Shown: positions 12,501-24,101, numbered from the stretch's first letter. The stretch is 64,000 bases of DNA from Amyloporia xantha (GCA_036971615.1 JAYKKR010000001.1:4278001-4342000); one strand, 5' to 3'. The notes: generated by a model not told the origin, from the sequence alone. Program-made: numbers and translations.

Positions 12501-12833
12501 GGGCGTAGGAAGAAGGAGCGCAAGGCTTACATACCTTTGCGGTGTAGGCAGATGTGAGCTTATGCCGAAAGGTGGCAGAAGACCTCCAGGTGCAGCGACA
12601 CTACTCACATACATCCGTTAGGTTACTAAGCAGAAGAAAGGGCCAACGACGGACCTCTTTCTTGGTGTAATCTGCTCCTCAACCTCTGCACTGTCCTGTT
12701 CCCAGCCCTTATCGCTCTCCGTCCCATGGCTTGCAGGAAGTGCGGCAAGCACTGTATGGGGAGTATGCAACGATGACGGTATGGACATTGACTGAGCGAG
12801 AGAAGTTGATCCATCAACTGGTGCTGAAGTCAT
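9522..12833 (-). CDS. PHD-finger nuclear protein
   Basis: A large, mostly disordered protein with one PHD finger, CICRRGDDGRPLVQCDDC...WYHLACVG...WYCPEC, a C4HC3 pattern at about 10290-10430. PHD fingers of this kind read histone H3 tails, so a chromatin role is likely. A continuous frame of 837 codons reaches up to 12035, but its first 70 or so codons are probably not translated as such. In-phase splicing instead links a run of small Ser/Thr/Pro-rich exons: an ATG exon at 12833, then pieces near 12520-12545, 12305-12375, 12192-12255, 12083-12127, 11951-12010 and 11862-11898. An intron GTATGT...CATAG then enters the long exon at about 11811 before TSAATKAVSEPRTPP. The first exon junction is uncertain. 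Acidic and Arg-rich segments surround the finger. The stop at 9522 may be preceded by a missed small intron. The ortholog is not identified. Confidence 0.75.
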
Positions 12834-14953
12834 GGCAGTAGGCAGCGGCTAAAGTTCGACACAAGATGGTTTGACGGAATGAAGCGGTTCGTTCAGGGGC
12901 AGAAGTGAAGATCACAGAGGTAGATGATCGGAGGCGAGATGGTGAAATATGTGCTTCACACAGAAGACGGAGGCAGGCAGACGAGCACTACGGTCAGGAC
13001 GGGGTCAAAGGTTTCGCTGAAGGGGAGGGAACCTGTTGAACTGAAACAGAGAGTGTCTTATGTAATACGCAATGCCCAAATCAGGTGGACGGCAGGCTAC
13101 GGCAGGCCACGATTATTTCACAGATTTGACTTCGCAAGATCGCCATCATACATCATCGATGAAGGTCGGACCTGTGGGGAGACGTCCGCCGGCATCCGCC
13201 GGTTTGCCGGCCCCTCCATGAATGGCGCTGGATCGTGCTTGCCTCTCCCACTATGCTGGCGGTACCTCCCTGACACCTCCCGTCATTCCTATCAGCACTC
13301 ATGGATTCACCGGTGAGGCAATGCGCTCTCGCTTGAATGCCTCCAACGTCATCTCGGGACGCATATCACCCCTGTCTCCCTGGAAATCCGTTCAGGCCAG
13401 CGGCTTCTCTTGTTTATCTGGCATGAATTGCTGGCACGACGCAGGCATGTATGGCTTTTCTGCTGTCATAGTGACGCGATGTTTGATCAATTTACCAGGC
13501 TATGCATTCAGTGATTTCCTTCCGTGGTTATCATCGTAGCACATCCTTCGTCTGGGTCGCGCGTAGCCAGTTGCACCACCACGTATTGCGTGCAACATTT
13601 GGCATCCAAGCCGATGGTATTTCCTTTCACAAGGACGATGCAACACCGACCTTAAATCCATTAAGTACTTTCTCGTTGGCTACTGTACATCAAACCAAAT
13701 GGTATGTCATGAACTGCTTTCCTGCTGGCCCATGGCCATTCACATCCATTACAATGATGTTGACCTACCGTGTTATACCTTCAGGGTTATCCTGTTGCTC
13801 TACAAAGTATACCATGAGGTCTGGCTCAAATTACTCCTTGTATGCTCCAACATGATCGTTCAAGCATATATCTGTATCATGTCTCGATATTCCTGCATGG
13901 TAGTAAGCCCATCATGATGAGATCAACCTTGATGGAAATACCATTAGCATACCACCAGCTCCGTCAGAGTGATGCGTTCTCTCGATGTTATCAGATAATA
14001 TAATCAGGTCTGCTTATATTGAGAACTCTGTCACGACAGACTGTGATCGTGCATATTCCGTGCTTCTACTCATGTTGCTTCATGCCGTTATGAAGTGATT
14101 GTCATCGTTTTCTGCATATGAATCACTGCAATATCAACAGCTGCTTCTATTCATCGACATTTGCCACTGATTTGCTCCTCTCACTAGCCTCAACTCTTCG
14201 AGCTCATCCTCAAACCTCCCGGACTCTGTTTGCGATCTTCTCTCTGCTTGTGTTTCACTCGATAGCAACAAAGTACAAGAATTGTGGCATCTTATCAGTG
14301 ACTTACTGACACAGCCAGCCTCTGACAAAACTGATATGCCCATGGGTATTGATACTGCCTTGTCCCGTTGCGGCCCCCAATATAAGCTTGGTAAATAATA
14401 CCATATTCATCTGTATTCAACTTTGAATCAATATGACATATATACTCAGGTGCTGAGGTGCTCATAACTGCAGTGAGAGCTTGTGACAGTGAACCTTGTG
14501 AAACCCGAGGCTGCACCATTGGCAGTGAGAGCAAAGGCTACCCTGCCCGCTTATATACATTTCGTCGTGGGATATTGCCTGTCCGTGTCATTACGCTTTA
14601 TTGTCGTGGTAAGGAATATATGGATATGACTTCTAAGGGATAATAAATTGGATCCTGATAGGTTGCAAGACGACATACCGGCCGAATTACTTTGTCTGTC
14701 AGGCAGAACAGAGAGATGCTATCCAACAATATCCAGCCAAACAGGTCCCAAAGTTTATCGAAGTCACAGAACATTGCTACGTAGAACGGGAACTGGCCAT
14801 TTTCTTCGAGACTCAGATGGCTTTTTCACAGCGAGTATCGCTTTTCTCAGAGCATAGTCAGTGACACGCCACATAGTCTGAAGAGTAAGAGGTTCAAAAG
14901 GACGTACAGCCAGGCCAACATGTTTTCAACGAAACCACCGTCAGAAGCAGTGT
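12834..14953. other. Gene-poor stretch, possibly decayed repeat
   Basis: This is the upstream region of the PHD gene (about 12834-13200) followed by about 1.7 kb with no supportable gene. Open frames of 60-130 codons on both strands (for example 12924-13316 and 13502-13855) have no recognisable motif. The sequence from about 13300 looks like an old degraded repeat, but I could not define ends. Confidence 0.4.
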
Positions 14954-14961
14954 TGGCAGGG

Positions 14962-15500
14962 TAAGGCTCCAACTATTTAGTTTATGTTTACAGAAAATCA
15001 GTATTTAAACAGTAAATAGTATATAGATAGTAAATAAACAGTAAATAAACAGTATAAATGGTACATATACATATAAGAAAAAGAAAGCAGTATGTCCTCA
15101 AAATCTTCAATAACCCTTTATACAGCCAACACTCAGTGCCACAGTCTGTGCCTGTGATGAATATCATCAACACAAAGATGGTATGAAAAGAAATTAGTCA
15201 TGATTTTTCATCAAAATGGGAGTATTTCCCTCCTTCTCTCAAATAACTGTGCAAATATCTCCCAATAAAAGTGATTATCTATCAAGTGAAGCCAGTTACA
15301 TGTGACTTCTGGATGTCAGACCTGTTCTGGCCTTGTTGGATGCATGATATTTAACATCTCCTAGAAAAAATGTGTCACATCTGTTTTACTGTTTACATAC
15401 TGTTTATTTACCATTTACTGGGGTAGGGGTAGTTAAACATAAACAGTATACAGTTATAACCATTTATAAACAGTAAATAGATGAAATGGTTGGAGCCTTA
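14962..15500. mobile_element. Short hAT-like MITE with 8-bp duplication (539 bp)
   Basis: The element begins TAAGGCTCCAAC and ends with the exact reverse complement GTTGGAGCCTTA. A perfect 8-bp direct repeat, TGGCAGGG, flanks it at 14954-14961 and 15501-15508. The interior is AT-rich. Near each end it carries many copies of a CAGTAAATA-like word (15000-15060 and 15385-15480), typical of subterminal repeats. It has no coding capacity. Its ends differ from the element at 5119-6645, so it is a separate family. Confidence 0.85.
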
Positions 15501-15503
15501 TGG

Positions 15504-15600
15504 CAGGGTCACGCCTGACCCCCTGACCTTTGACGGGGTCATGACCCTTGACGAGGTCTGACCCGGGGGTCAGACAAAGGTCAAGGGTCAGCACGTGAGT
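15504..15600. repeat. GGTCA/TGACC module cluster, left
   Basis: About ten GGTCA or TGACC words in both orientations lie within 100 bp, starting GGTCACGCCTGACC. The cluster directly abuts the 14962-15500 element. A related cluster follows at 15979-16115. Confidence 0.7.
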
Positions 15601-15978
15601 GACCCGCACAGGCTGCACTTGGCTGCACGTGCGACTGTCTCCAGCGCTGTTGGACTCTCCGACCCGGGCAAAACATCGAGTACGGCGTCAGACAGAGACT
15701 CATAGCTATAGACGATCGAAGGCGCCGCTGCTGGAGAGCTCAGTGCACCTAAGCAGCTTGTGAATACTTCCGCTGATGACTGCTTGGGTGCCGCCATGTC
15801 ATCTTCATTTCGGCTAGTAATATCGAAGCTACATGCCACAGATGCTTTCTATAAGCATACATAAGCCTCTATTGAATATGGAACTTATTCATGATTTTTA
15901 TTACTACATTATAGAGTAGACATCTTCAAAAATGAGAACAAAGACTGCCATCAATCGAGCAAGCAGTTGCAGCTCGGG

Positions 15979-16115
15979 TCGCGCCACTCGGGCATGAACC
16001 CCGAGGTCACGCCTTGACCCTTGACCCTTCTGACCTTTTGGGGTCTGACCCCGTCATGACGGGGTCAGACCCGGTCATGACCAGGTCAGTGCCAACACTG
16101 GTCAGAAGGGGGACG
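15979..16115. repeat. GGTCA/TGACC module cluster, right
   Basis: About ten GGTCA or TGACC words lie in roughly 130 bp, starting GGTCACGCCTTGACCC in the same orientation as the left cluster. It includes the 16-bp palindrome CCCCGTCATGACGGGG. The pair encloses about 380 bp (15601-15978) without a supported gene. Confidence 0.7.
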
Positions 16116-16196
16116 TGTTCATCATGTGATCGGAATGGTGGAGTCATGTGCCATCAGCATGGCGAGAATTGAGAACATCCTGTCCGCTGGGAGATT

Positions 16197-16222
16197 TGTT
16201 CACGGAACATGTTCCGTGAACA
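16197..16222. repeat. 26-bp perfect palindrome
   Basis: Half-site TGTTCACGGAACA is followed directly by its reverse complement with no spacer, inside gene-free DNA. The 3' flank (CATGTTCCCGGAACC) repeats part of the motif. It could be a dimer binding site, a cruciform or a transposon remnant. Confidence 0.8.
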
Positions 16223-17465
16223 TGTTCCCGGAACCGTGCCTGGTGATGTGACAAGTGTGACTATAGGGCGCGGGCCACAGCGCTTTGACCGTCAGGCGTC
16301 TCAGTGCAGAGGGCCACAGCGGCCCTGACCATCACCCGTACATCCTATCGTGGACGCCCCCGGCGCGGATAGCCAGAGCGCGGACGCTGCGGCTGCTGGC
16401 AGCCACAGGCTGAGAGATGGGAATATTAATGTTTAGTTCAAACTTAGTACTAGTTCGATATTGATAATATTGTAGTAGCCTGGGTGAATACCATCACGCT
16501 CAGTGCCCGCCCGACCGTCATGGTCTACGTCTAGCAGTAACCCAGAAACGCTGGACCGTTAACCTAACAGAATCAGTGGTGCCGCCGCCCGACGCTCAGG
16601 AGACTGCGGCGGCAGTGCGGCGGCGAGACCGCGCGAGCGCTTAAGCTTCAGTGTGGCCGGCGTGACGGTGTGTCACTAAGGCGCCGATACGTGACGTCCC
16701 GCGTTCCGGTGCCCTGTTCAGGGAACGAACCTCCCCGTGGACAGGACATTCTGCGAGAATTGGCTGTATGCTACAGTGAATTCGAGATGGACAACTGCTA
16801 GGATATGGCACAACGCAAGCTGCATTTACGTGTAGGCTGATAGTATAGACCTTCAGGAAGAAGCCTTAGTGCTAGAGGCATAGACCCCCAAGCTGATGTG
16901 ATGTCCACGAAGAGAAATAAGGCAGCAACAGACAGAAATCCCACAGGGACAACGGAGTGTGCCTGAATGGATACGTTGAAGCAGCAGGACGGTATAGATG
17001 AGTACTGCCAGAACATACCACAATACAAGACGAGTTTTGATGAGGAGAGTTGCCCGAACGGATTTGCATGTCGCCCACGCTGAATTCGGCGCGTGACAGA
17101 CGCCGTTCTATGAATGAACACGGGAAGTATATCCAGGTATGTTCATTGTGGTGAATTCGTCCATGCATGCGACGCTATGCTGGTACGCCGGTGTGGATAT
17201 ACGTGAAGCAGCAGGGGATAGTCTCGCCGCCGTACACGTATGTCGCTGAACTGACTTCCCTAGAAACGATCCGGCAATCCGGCGGAATCCGTCGGATGTT
17301 TCCCCATAGGTTCGATGTTCTCCATCATCGCGTCCAAAAAATCGACCCTGACGGCGACTTTGACGAGACTCAGGATTAGGCCTTCGCTTCAGGTCTGAAA
17401 CGTCGGCCTATATTTTTTGGCCAAGCCCGTAACGAGGAGGTGCTCTCGTCATGCCGAATTTCTGA
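16223..17465. other. Intergenic, upstream of Dnmt2
   Basis: No supported gene was found. GC-rich stretches (16300-16400 and 16560-16650) are followed by a region with short opposing open frames (16798-17168 minus; 17167-17379 plus) that show no motif. The last few hundred bases should contain the Dnmt2 promoter. Confidence 0.45.
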
Positions 17466-18885
17466 ATGGCAGTCTCTGCTCTAGAATTTTACGCGGGTAT
17501 AGGCAAGTCGATTGCTTTCATATGTTCTAAAAATGCTCGGCTCCTGATCCTGACACGTTGCCATGTAGGCGGGCTCCATCGTGCTCTATCACAGAGCGAT
17601 GTAGATGGTACGGTAATTCATGCGTTTGACTGGGATCAGTGCGCTTGTCGAGTCTATGCAACGAATTATGGATCAAACATCGTGCGGAAGGTCTGTCATA
17701 GGTCCAACCCCTATAGGTGGATGTGATTCATAATATCTCGCCGTCATTTAAGGTAGATATATCGTTGCTGAGCGCACATGAGCTGGCCGTCTACAAGGCG
17801 GAATTATGGCTTCTGTCTCCTTCGTGCCAACCGTACACTGTGCTCAACCCGCACGCTAAAGGTGCGGCAGATCCCCGCGCAAAGTCTTTCACCCACCTGG
17901 TAGAAGACGTACTGCCGGAAATGGTCGCGAACCGCACGCATCCAAGGTACATGTTGGTGGAAAATGTCGCAGGATTCGAGGTGCTTTGCCACAAGTATCG
18001 CTGTCTCCCGCTATCTAAATCTTGACATCACGAAGACATCCATCACACGCCAAAATCTGCTGGCGACATTAGACCGTCTTGGCTACACCGTATTGGAGCT
18101 ACTGCTCACACCTCTACAGTTTGGCATTCCTAACTCCCGCTTGCGATATTATCTACTCGCCAAGTGCAAACCCCTCACGTTTGCCAGCATTCATGACGAT
18201 GAACAGAAGGTATGGAGGCATATTCCTGGACACGGACATGATTGGGTCGACCCAAGGTCGCAGTCTGATCAGGCTGCGGGGAATGAGGCAGCGATAGTAG
18301 AAATTCGGCAATATCTGGACGGCAACGACGAAGAGGGGCGAATACATCCTCTCGCTGTTCCGGTTCATGTCCTAGAGAAGTGGGGTCGACTGTTCGATAT
18401 TATCACCCCTTCCGCGAAGAGAAGCTGCTGTTTCACTCGAGGTTCGTCAGGGCCTATATATTCCATATGTCACGGGGTCAATGATTCAATAAATCAGGCT
18501 ATGTGAAGATGGCAGAACGTTCCGGCTCTGTCCTGCAAATGAATGAGGAACTCGATGTCAGTGGCCGTTTCGCATTTGTTGATCTCTTCTTTCTCACACA
18601 TCCCACCGTTGAATGCAGACCACGAGTGTCTTTGATCGGTTCCTTGATGCGCAAAGACAGGGTGAGAAAGACGCGGTCTGTATCCTGGATCCCCTGCGAC
18701 TACGCTACTTTTCGCCTAGCGAGCTGCTGCGCCTGTTCTGCTTCCAGCCTGCGGTTGGCGCATCAAGTCCTGAAACGTTTCGATGGCCGGAGGATTTGTC
18801 GACCAAAACGCAGTATCGGTTGATTGGTAACAGTGTGAACGTGCGGGTGGTGACTGAGCTCATTAATTATCTCTTCGAGCGCTAG
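17466..18885 (+). CDS. DNMT2: Dnmt2-type tRNA cytosine-5 methyltransferase
   Basis: Methylates C38 of tRNA-Asp and related tRNAs using S-adenosylmethionine. Six exons fit in phase: 17466-17502, 17569-17690, 17753-17980, 18036-18441, 18498-18556 and 18619-18885, giving 372 residues, the usual size. Visible motifs are motif I FYAGIGGLHRAL, acidic AFDWDQ, motif IV SPSCQPYT with the catalytic Cys, motif VI VENVAGFE, LQFGIPNSRLRYYLLAK, and the C-terminal block YFSPSELLRLFCF...YRLIGNSVNVRVV. The first proline of the usual PPCQ is serine-shifted (SPSCQ). Intron 1 (17503-17568) starts GCAAGT and ends TAG, a GC-AG intron that splits motif I. No other C5 methyltransferase is in the window. Confidence 0.93.
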
Positions 18886-19482
18886 CGCCTGGGTGTTCAT
18901 ATGACTGTACAGCCTTCTGCTTCGCGCGTATGTATGTCACCGTACGCGTCAGCGTGCGAGTCAATTTTCAGGTACTTTGTGGCAATAGAGCTTAAGACGG
19001 CAGTGTCAAAATACCTAGCTTAAGCTGCCCACTGATGTAAGACGGCCAGTTGCAACGATGAACGAACGATTGCAACTTGTGAATTTTGGATTTGATCTCT
19101 AAATTTCAATTCCTGGATGAATGCCGGCGGCTCTGAGTGCTTACTCAGCGCTCGGCAGTGGGCAGCCGGAAAGTGCCGGTGTGCGAATGACCTTGGGCGA
19201 ACGTGGCTCCGACTTGTCTTCGTCCTCATCGCTCGTCTCTGAAATTTGTGCTCTCCGTCCCCGTCGTCGTGTATTCCACAATTTCTTCCTACGCCCTCCA
19301 ACTCGTCGACATCTTCTGTGCCAACAGGGGATACATGCTTCGACCTCCAATCAGTATATCCAGACGCAAGAGACCCTTACATTTTAATTCGCACAGTACT
19401 GTGCGTACCTTCAGCTTGCGCTCGCTCTTTTACACGGCGTTCTCGCTGCTGACTGGAAATACAGCGTTAAAATCTGCCCAAC
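18886..19482. other. Intergenic, Dnmt2 3' end to eIF5 promoter
   Basis: A minus-strand frame at 19141-19350 is rich in Arg and Asp/Glu, but has no recognised domain. The region most likely holds the Dnmt2 3' untranslated region and the eIF5 promoter and leader, with a pyrimidine-rich run at 19380-19450. Confidence 0.45.
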
Positions 19483-20843
19483 ATGGCTGGTGTTGTGAAC
19501 ATTCGTCGTGATGTTGACGACAAATTCTACCGCTACCGGTCCGTACTATTCTTTTCTTATGCATTACACACATCCTCATTGGCCCCGCTGCAGCATGCCC
19601 GTCCTCTTGACAAAGATTGAGGGAAAGGGCAATGGTATCAAGACCGTTATTCCGAACATGTCCGATGTCGCCCGGGCGCTCAGTCGTCCGCCTACGTACC
19701 CGACCAAGTTCTTCGGCTGCGAACTTGGTGCCCAGACTTCCTTCGACGAAAAGAACGACCGTTACATCGTCAACGGTGCCCACGATGCGACCAAGCTCCG
19801 TGAGCTGCTCGACGGCTTCATCGACAAGTTCGTGCTCTGCAAAGCGTGCAAGAACCCCGAGACCGACCTCATTATCACCAAGAACGACGAGATCATCCGC
19901 GACTGCAAGGCATGCGGCGAGCGCACGGGGGTCGACATGCGGCACAAGCTCACCACGTTCATCGTCAAGAACCCGCCGAAGAACCCCAAGAAGAGCAAGA
20001 CCAAGAAGGCTACTGCGGATGGTAGCCCTAGCCCTAGCAATGGCCACGAGAACGGCACGCCCGACCCCGATGCTGGCGGTGAGAGTGACGATGAGCTCAC
20101 CAGGCGCATCAAGGCCGAGGCGGCTGAGCTCAACCCGGATGCCGTCACCATTACGAAGGAGGACTGGTCCGTCGACACATCAGCCGAGGCGGTGAAAGCC
20201 CGCGTCAAGGCTGTCGAGGCTTCTATGGCTGCGGTCTCGCTTAGCGGCGGCGGGGATGATGAGAGTGACGACGATGTGGACAGTCCGTACTCACAGTTGG
20301 GTCGCTGGATTGCGGACAACCGCGACAGCGGTCCTGTCGAGGTCTACAAGAAGGCAGAGGATCTCGGCATTGCCAAGAAGCACAAGACCGTGCAGGTGAT
20401 TGCCCAAGCAGTGTTTACTGCTGATGTCCTCGCCGACATCCCAAAGTACGCGCCCTTGTTCGCAAAGGTACGCCATACGCTACGTTGTGTCGATCATTTG
20501 TTCAATGTGCCTCGCAGATGGTCACATCTGAAAAGCATCAGAAGTCGCTGCTGGGCGGTCTCGAGCGCCTTGTGGGCGTCTTCCATCCCGACCTTGTAGC
20601 CGCTGTACCGAAAATCCTGATGGAGTTCTATCAGGCGGACATCCTCGAGGAGGAGGTCATCAAGCAGTGGGGCACCCACGTTAGCAAGAAGTACGTTGAC
20701 AGGGACACTAGCAAGAAGGTTCGCAAGGCGAGCGAGCCTTTCCTTAAGGTTGGTGCTTACACTTTGAATATATGAGCCGTGGCTGACATTGTCATTAGTG
20801 GCTTGACGAGGCCGATGATAGCGATGAGGATGATGAAGAGTGA
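19483..20843 (+). CDS. TIF5: Translation initiation factor eIF5
   Basis: GTPase-activating factor for eIF2 in the 43S/48S pre-initiation complex. Four exons join in phase: 19483-19538, 19594-20467, 20518-20748 and 20799-20843, giving 401 residues. The N-terminal domain has the arginine finger in KFYRYRM (Arg17), then [15 protein letters not shown] and [16 protein letters not shown]4 zinc ribbon follows (CKAC...CKACGERT), then an acidic, Lys/Pro-rich linker and a C-terminal W2 (MA3-related HEAT) domain. The protein ends in the acidic-aromatic box [14 protein letters not shown], the surface that contacts eIF2-beta, eIF1 and eIF3; this last box is encoded by its own 45-nt exon. It is convergent with DOT1. 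Confidence 0.97.
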
Positions 20844-21447
20844 TGCGATTCGCGTGTCCCCGTATTCGGTTTACATCCCAAGCCCCGTTACTTATCCCAA
20901 CTCAGTCGTGCTTAGTCTAGTTTTTCGTGCATTAGCCCTTTGTATTTGAATCGCTTTGTATGTCGTGCATAAACATTGATTGTTCCTGTATCGTTCATTC
21001 ATCCGTCTGAGTGCATGAGCGGCTCAAGAGACGGAGAGTATCCTGCCAGTTGACTAACTCAAGTTCCAAAGTTTAAATGAGGATTCAACTGCTGTCTGTT
21101 CAGTGTCGTCCCCTTGGACTCTCTAACGCTCCAGTACTCAACGTACTCAACAGCCACGGCCTCAGTCGAATGTGAATGTCAAACTCGGAGGAGCCGTTCT
21201 TCAATTGCACAGAAACGTACTAAATACTTGAGATAATTCACGTTACAAATAGAGTATGCTAATATATAGACTATAGAGACATCCAGAGGCGGTGCTATCC
21301 GTCCAGCAGTCAGTATCCGATACATGCCAATACAACAGAGCCAGATTAGCATCTCGGGACGGCACGCATGTCCGCCCAGAGTCCATGGATTCGATGATAG
21401 CAAATTAGCAATTGCAATGCAAATAGGGGCGATCGGCGCGTCAATCG
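20844..21447. other. Convergent intergenic region
   Basis: The 3' untranslated regions of eIF5 (plus) and DOT1 (minus) meet here. No gene was seen. Confidence 0.6.
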
Positions 21448-24101
21448 TCATCGCCGAGATCTTGTACTACGAGAGAGCGTAGTATTAGTCCGAGAGGATT
21501 CAAACTGCTGTTTGATGTCCGCGTAGCCCACGCGGTCGACGCGGTGCAGAAAATACGAGCCCCGTCCGATCCCCCATGAGACACTGCCGGGGTAGTATTG
21601 CCGCTCGGTGACCTGGAATATCGCGCTGATATCGTCCAACTACAGCGACGGAATCAGGTCCAGGGACAATTTGAAACTGCAGCTCAATCACTCACATTGC
21701 GCTCAGTCAGCCGTGTCGAAGATACGAACGGCTTCAGCGAAACGACAATGGCGCCCTCTTTCAGGTCCAGAAACTTCGGCCGCAAAGCTTCATTGACTGC
21801 CCAGAGCGGAACACGTCAGCACCCTACGCGTGAACGCTGTAATACCACTTACGCGACTCCAGAAACACCTTGTTGTTCACCAACACCACGTCCGCCTGCG
21901 GAACAAGCTCGTCCACTTTCCTGCTCTTCAGCATGTCCGCCTCCTCCAGCTCCACCTCGCCCATCGTCACCCCCCACATGCGGCAGCGCATCTTGAACTG
22001 CTCAAGCTGGCTCCGCGCGATCTTGGCTGGCGTGGGCATGATCTCCACGCCGAAGCTTCTGCACCCGGTCTGCAGGCTTGCTTGCATCACGACGTTGCCC
22101 ACGCCCGAGCCGAGGTCGACGAAGAGCGAGTTGGCGTTGAGGCCGGTCGCTTGTACAATTTGGGAGATGAGGGACGGCATGAGCTCGCCGTATACCTCGG
22201 ACGAGAATGCTTCATAGCGCTTCAGCTCCGACACGTATGGTCCGACGGCACGCTGGTAGGTCTCGTCAATAATGCGCATCAGTACACCTTTCGGTATAGC
22301 GTTCCACGTCTTGACTGTTTCCATGAAGTGATTGGGAGGAACGGGCTCGAAAGGATCTGCCGGCACTGGAGGGTACTTGAGGAGACGCAGAAGCGCATTG
22401 ATCGCGGCCATGACCTTAAGGAAGAGCGGCCCGTCACGCTTATTGATGGCTCGCTGCAAGAGACGGAGATAATTAACGGTGGGTGGACCGGCAAGTGAAG
22501 TTTGCGATGCATGGGACGAGAGTTCTGTTAGCGACGAAAGCGAGGACATTGATGACAGCGAGGAGACGGAGGATACAGATGAGATGGATGAGATGGATGA
22601 AAACGATGATAGCGACGACGATGACGAAGAAATGGAGTCCGAAGAAGACGAAGCAGGTGATGGTGCGGATGATGGTACAGAGGACGGGGGTGACAGGGCT
22701 TCAGCAGCTTCGAGTATAGATATAGCAGGCAGGGAGGTAGACAAGCCAGGAGGTTCGTCGTCAGGCAAAGAGCTTGCGGGAAGGGTTCCAAACAGCGATT
22801 GCTGTGCAGGAGTAAGGTAGCCTATATGATGCTTTAATTAAGCGAAATAGAAGAGGTGACATAGTCCTTACATTGTATAATAGTATGTAGGGTACTTTCT
22901 AAGCACATGATAGGATTATAGTGATCCTTGTCTTTCGGTACAAGTAAAATAAATCTGACAGGAGGTGAGAGACAAGCTACGGGAGTGCTACTAGAACGTA
23001 CCTCTCGCATGCAGCACTATTTGGGTATTCTAATTCGGTTACTGGGTATTGTGTTGGATGAGGCTCGAAAGTCTTGTCCGTAGGATCGTTCGGATTCGTA
23101 AAATCTACGATAGATTGCAGTCAGTAACCACTCTACGCGTCAAAAGATGATCTCTAGACAAATATGAACCTGAGTCACTCTGGTAATGTCAGAGTGACTC
23201 CCAGCTGAGATGCTATGAGGTTGGCATCTTAAGCCAACCTGGCTGTACTGAAAACTGTCCAAAATCCAAGCCCCAAACCAAGGTAATCTTACTGGGCAGG
23301 AGATCTAATATACGCGTCATTCGCAGACGCATTGCATATTCCACATTTCAAGAATGTGAATCAAGGCCTCAGACCATCTGTTAGTATATCAGACTGATAT
23401 ATGCAGAATGTTTGCAGGCTCATGTGAAAAAAGGGCATGAAGCGAGACGAGGAAGACTACAGGAAGGATCGACAACGAAAGGTGAACTGTAACGCACAAG
23501 ATTTATACGTTTTCATCAGATCGCGCACGACGTCCTCCGAGCTAACAAAGCCGGGTCCGGGTCGCCCGTCTTCTTCAATCCAGCACTCGCGAGGTACAGG
23601 CGCCTCGGCCGGAAATGCTGAAACCGAGCGCGACCTGCTCTGGCGGTCAGGCTGCGTGGGCATGGGGGACTGGGCAATCGATGGCGGACGACTTGGTCGT
23701 CGACTGGGAGCAGGGGATTGCGTTGAAGGCGTCGAAGCAGAGGCACGCGCCTGAGCAGGCGTCAGACCTTGCGACCTAGCCGATGGCAGAGAAGGCGTCG
23801 ACACGCGTGGTTTCTTGGACATGGCCGGAGGCACCTCAGGCTCCGAGCTCTTGCGTTTTTTGCTATCATTGGGCCCTCGCGTCGAGGATGAGGCAAGGGG
23901 AGTGGCAGATCGAGCAGTGACCTTGAGAGCGCCTGCTTTCGGATCAGGGGCTCTCTGTACTGTTCTTTGGACCGTGACTACGCGCGTGGTCACGGTGGAT
24001 TCGTTTGCGCTCGACGCGCCAGGTTTCGAGGACTTTGATTTTGAGAAAAACCCGAGGTCGGAGGACGCCTGGCGGGGAGTAGCCATGGCGGGGAAAGACA
24101 A
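21448..24101 (-). CDS. DOT1: Histone H3 lysine-79 methyltransferase Dot1
   Basis: Nucleosomal H3K79 methyltransferase, without a SET domain. Six exons on the minus strand: 23498-24101, 23002-23104, 22896-22954, 21853-22821, 21696-21796 and 21448-21639; all phases agree and give 675 residues (an in-frame ATG at 24086 is an alternative start). The N-terminal 180 residues are basic and disordered. Next come the conserved lead-in YFTNPNDPTDKTFEPHP and QYPVTELEYPN, ERFILLVPKDKDHYNPI, and a Ser-rich tract of about 60 residues. The catalytic core follows: FVDLGSGVGNVVMQ near residue 490 (SAM binding), FGVEIMP, LVNNKVFLESL, GAIVVSLKPF and GSVSWG. Intron 1 is about 390 nt, unusually long for this locus. 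The gene is divergent from DBP3. Confidence 0.95.

Noticed and set aside
13222..13917. Plus-strand frames in the gene-poor stretch
   Set aside because: No recognisable domain and no consistent exon structure; probably old repeat DNA.
16798..17379. Opposing frames of 70-107 codons upstream of Dnmt2
   Set aside because: Overlapping on both strands without motifs; neither could be preferred.
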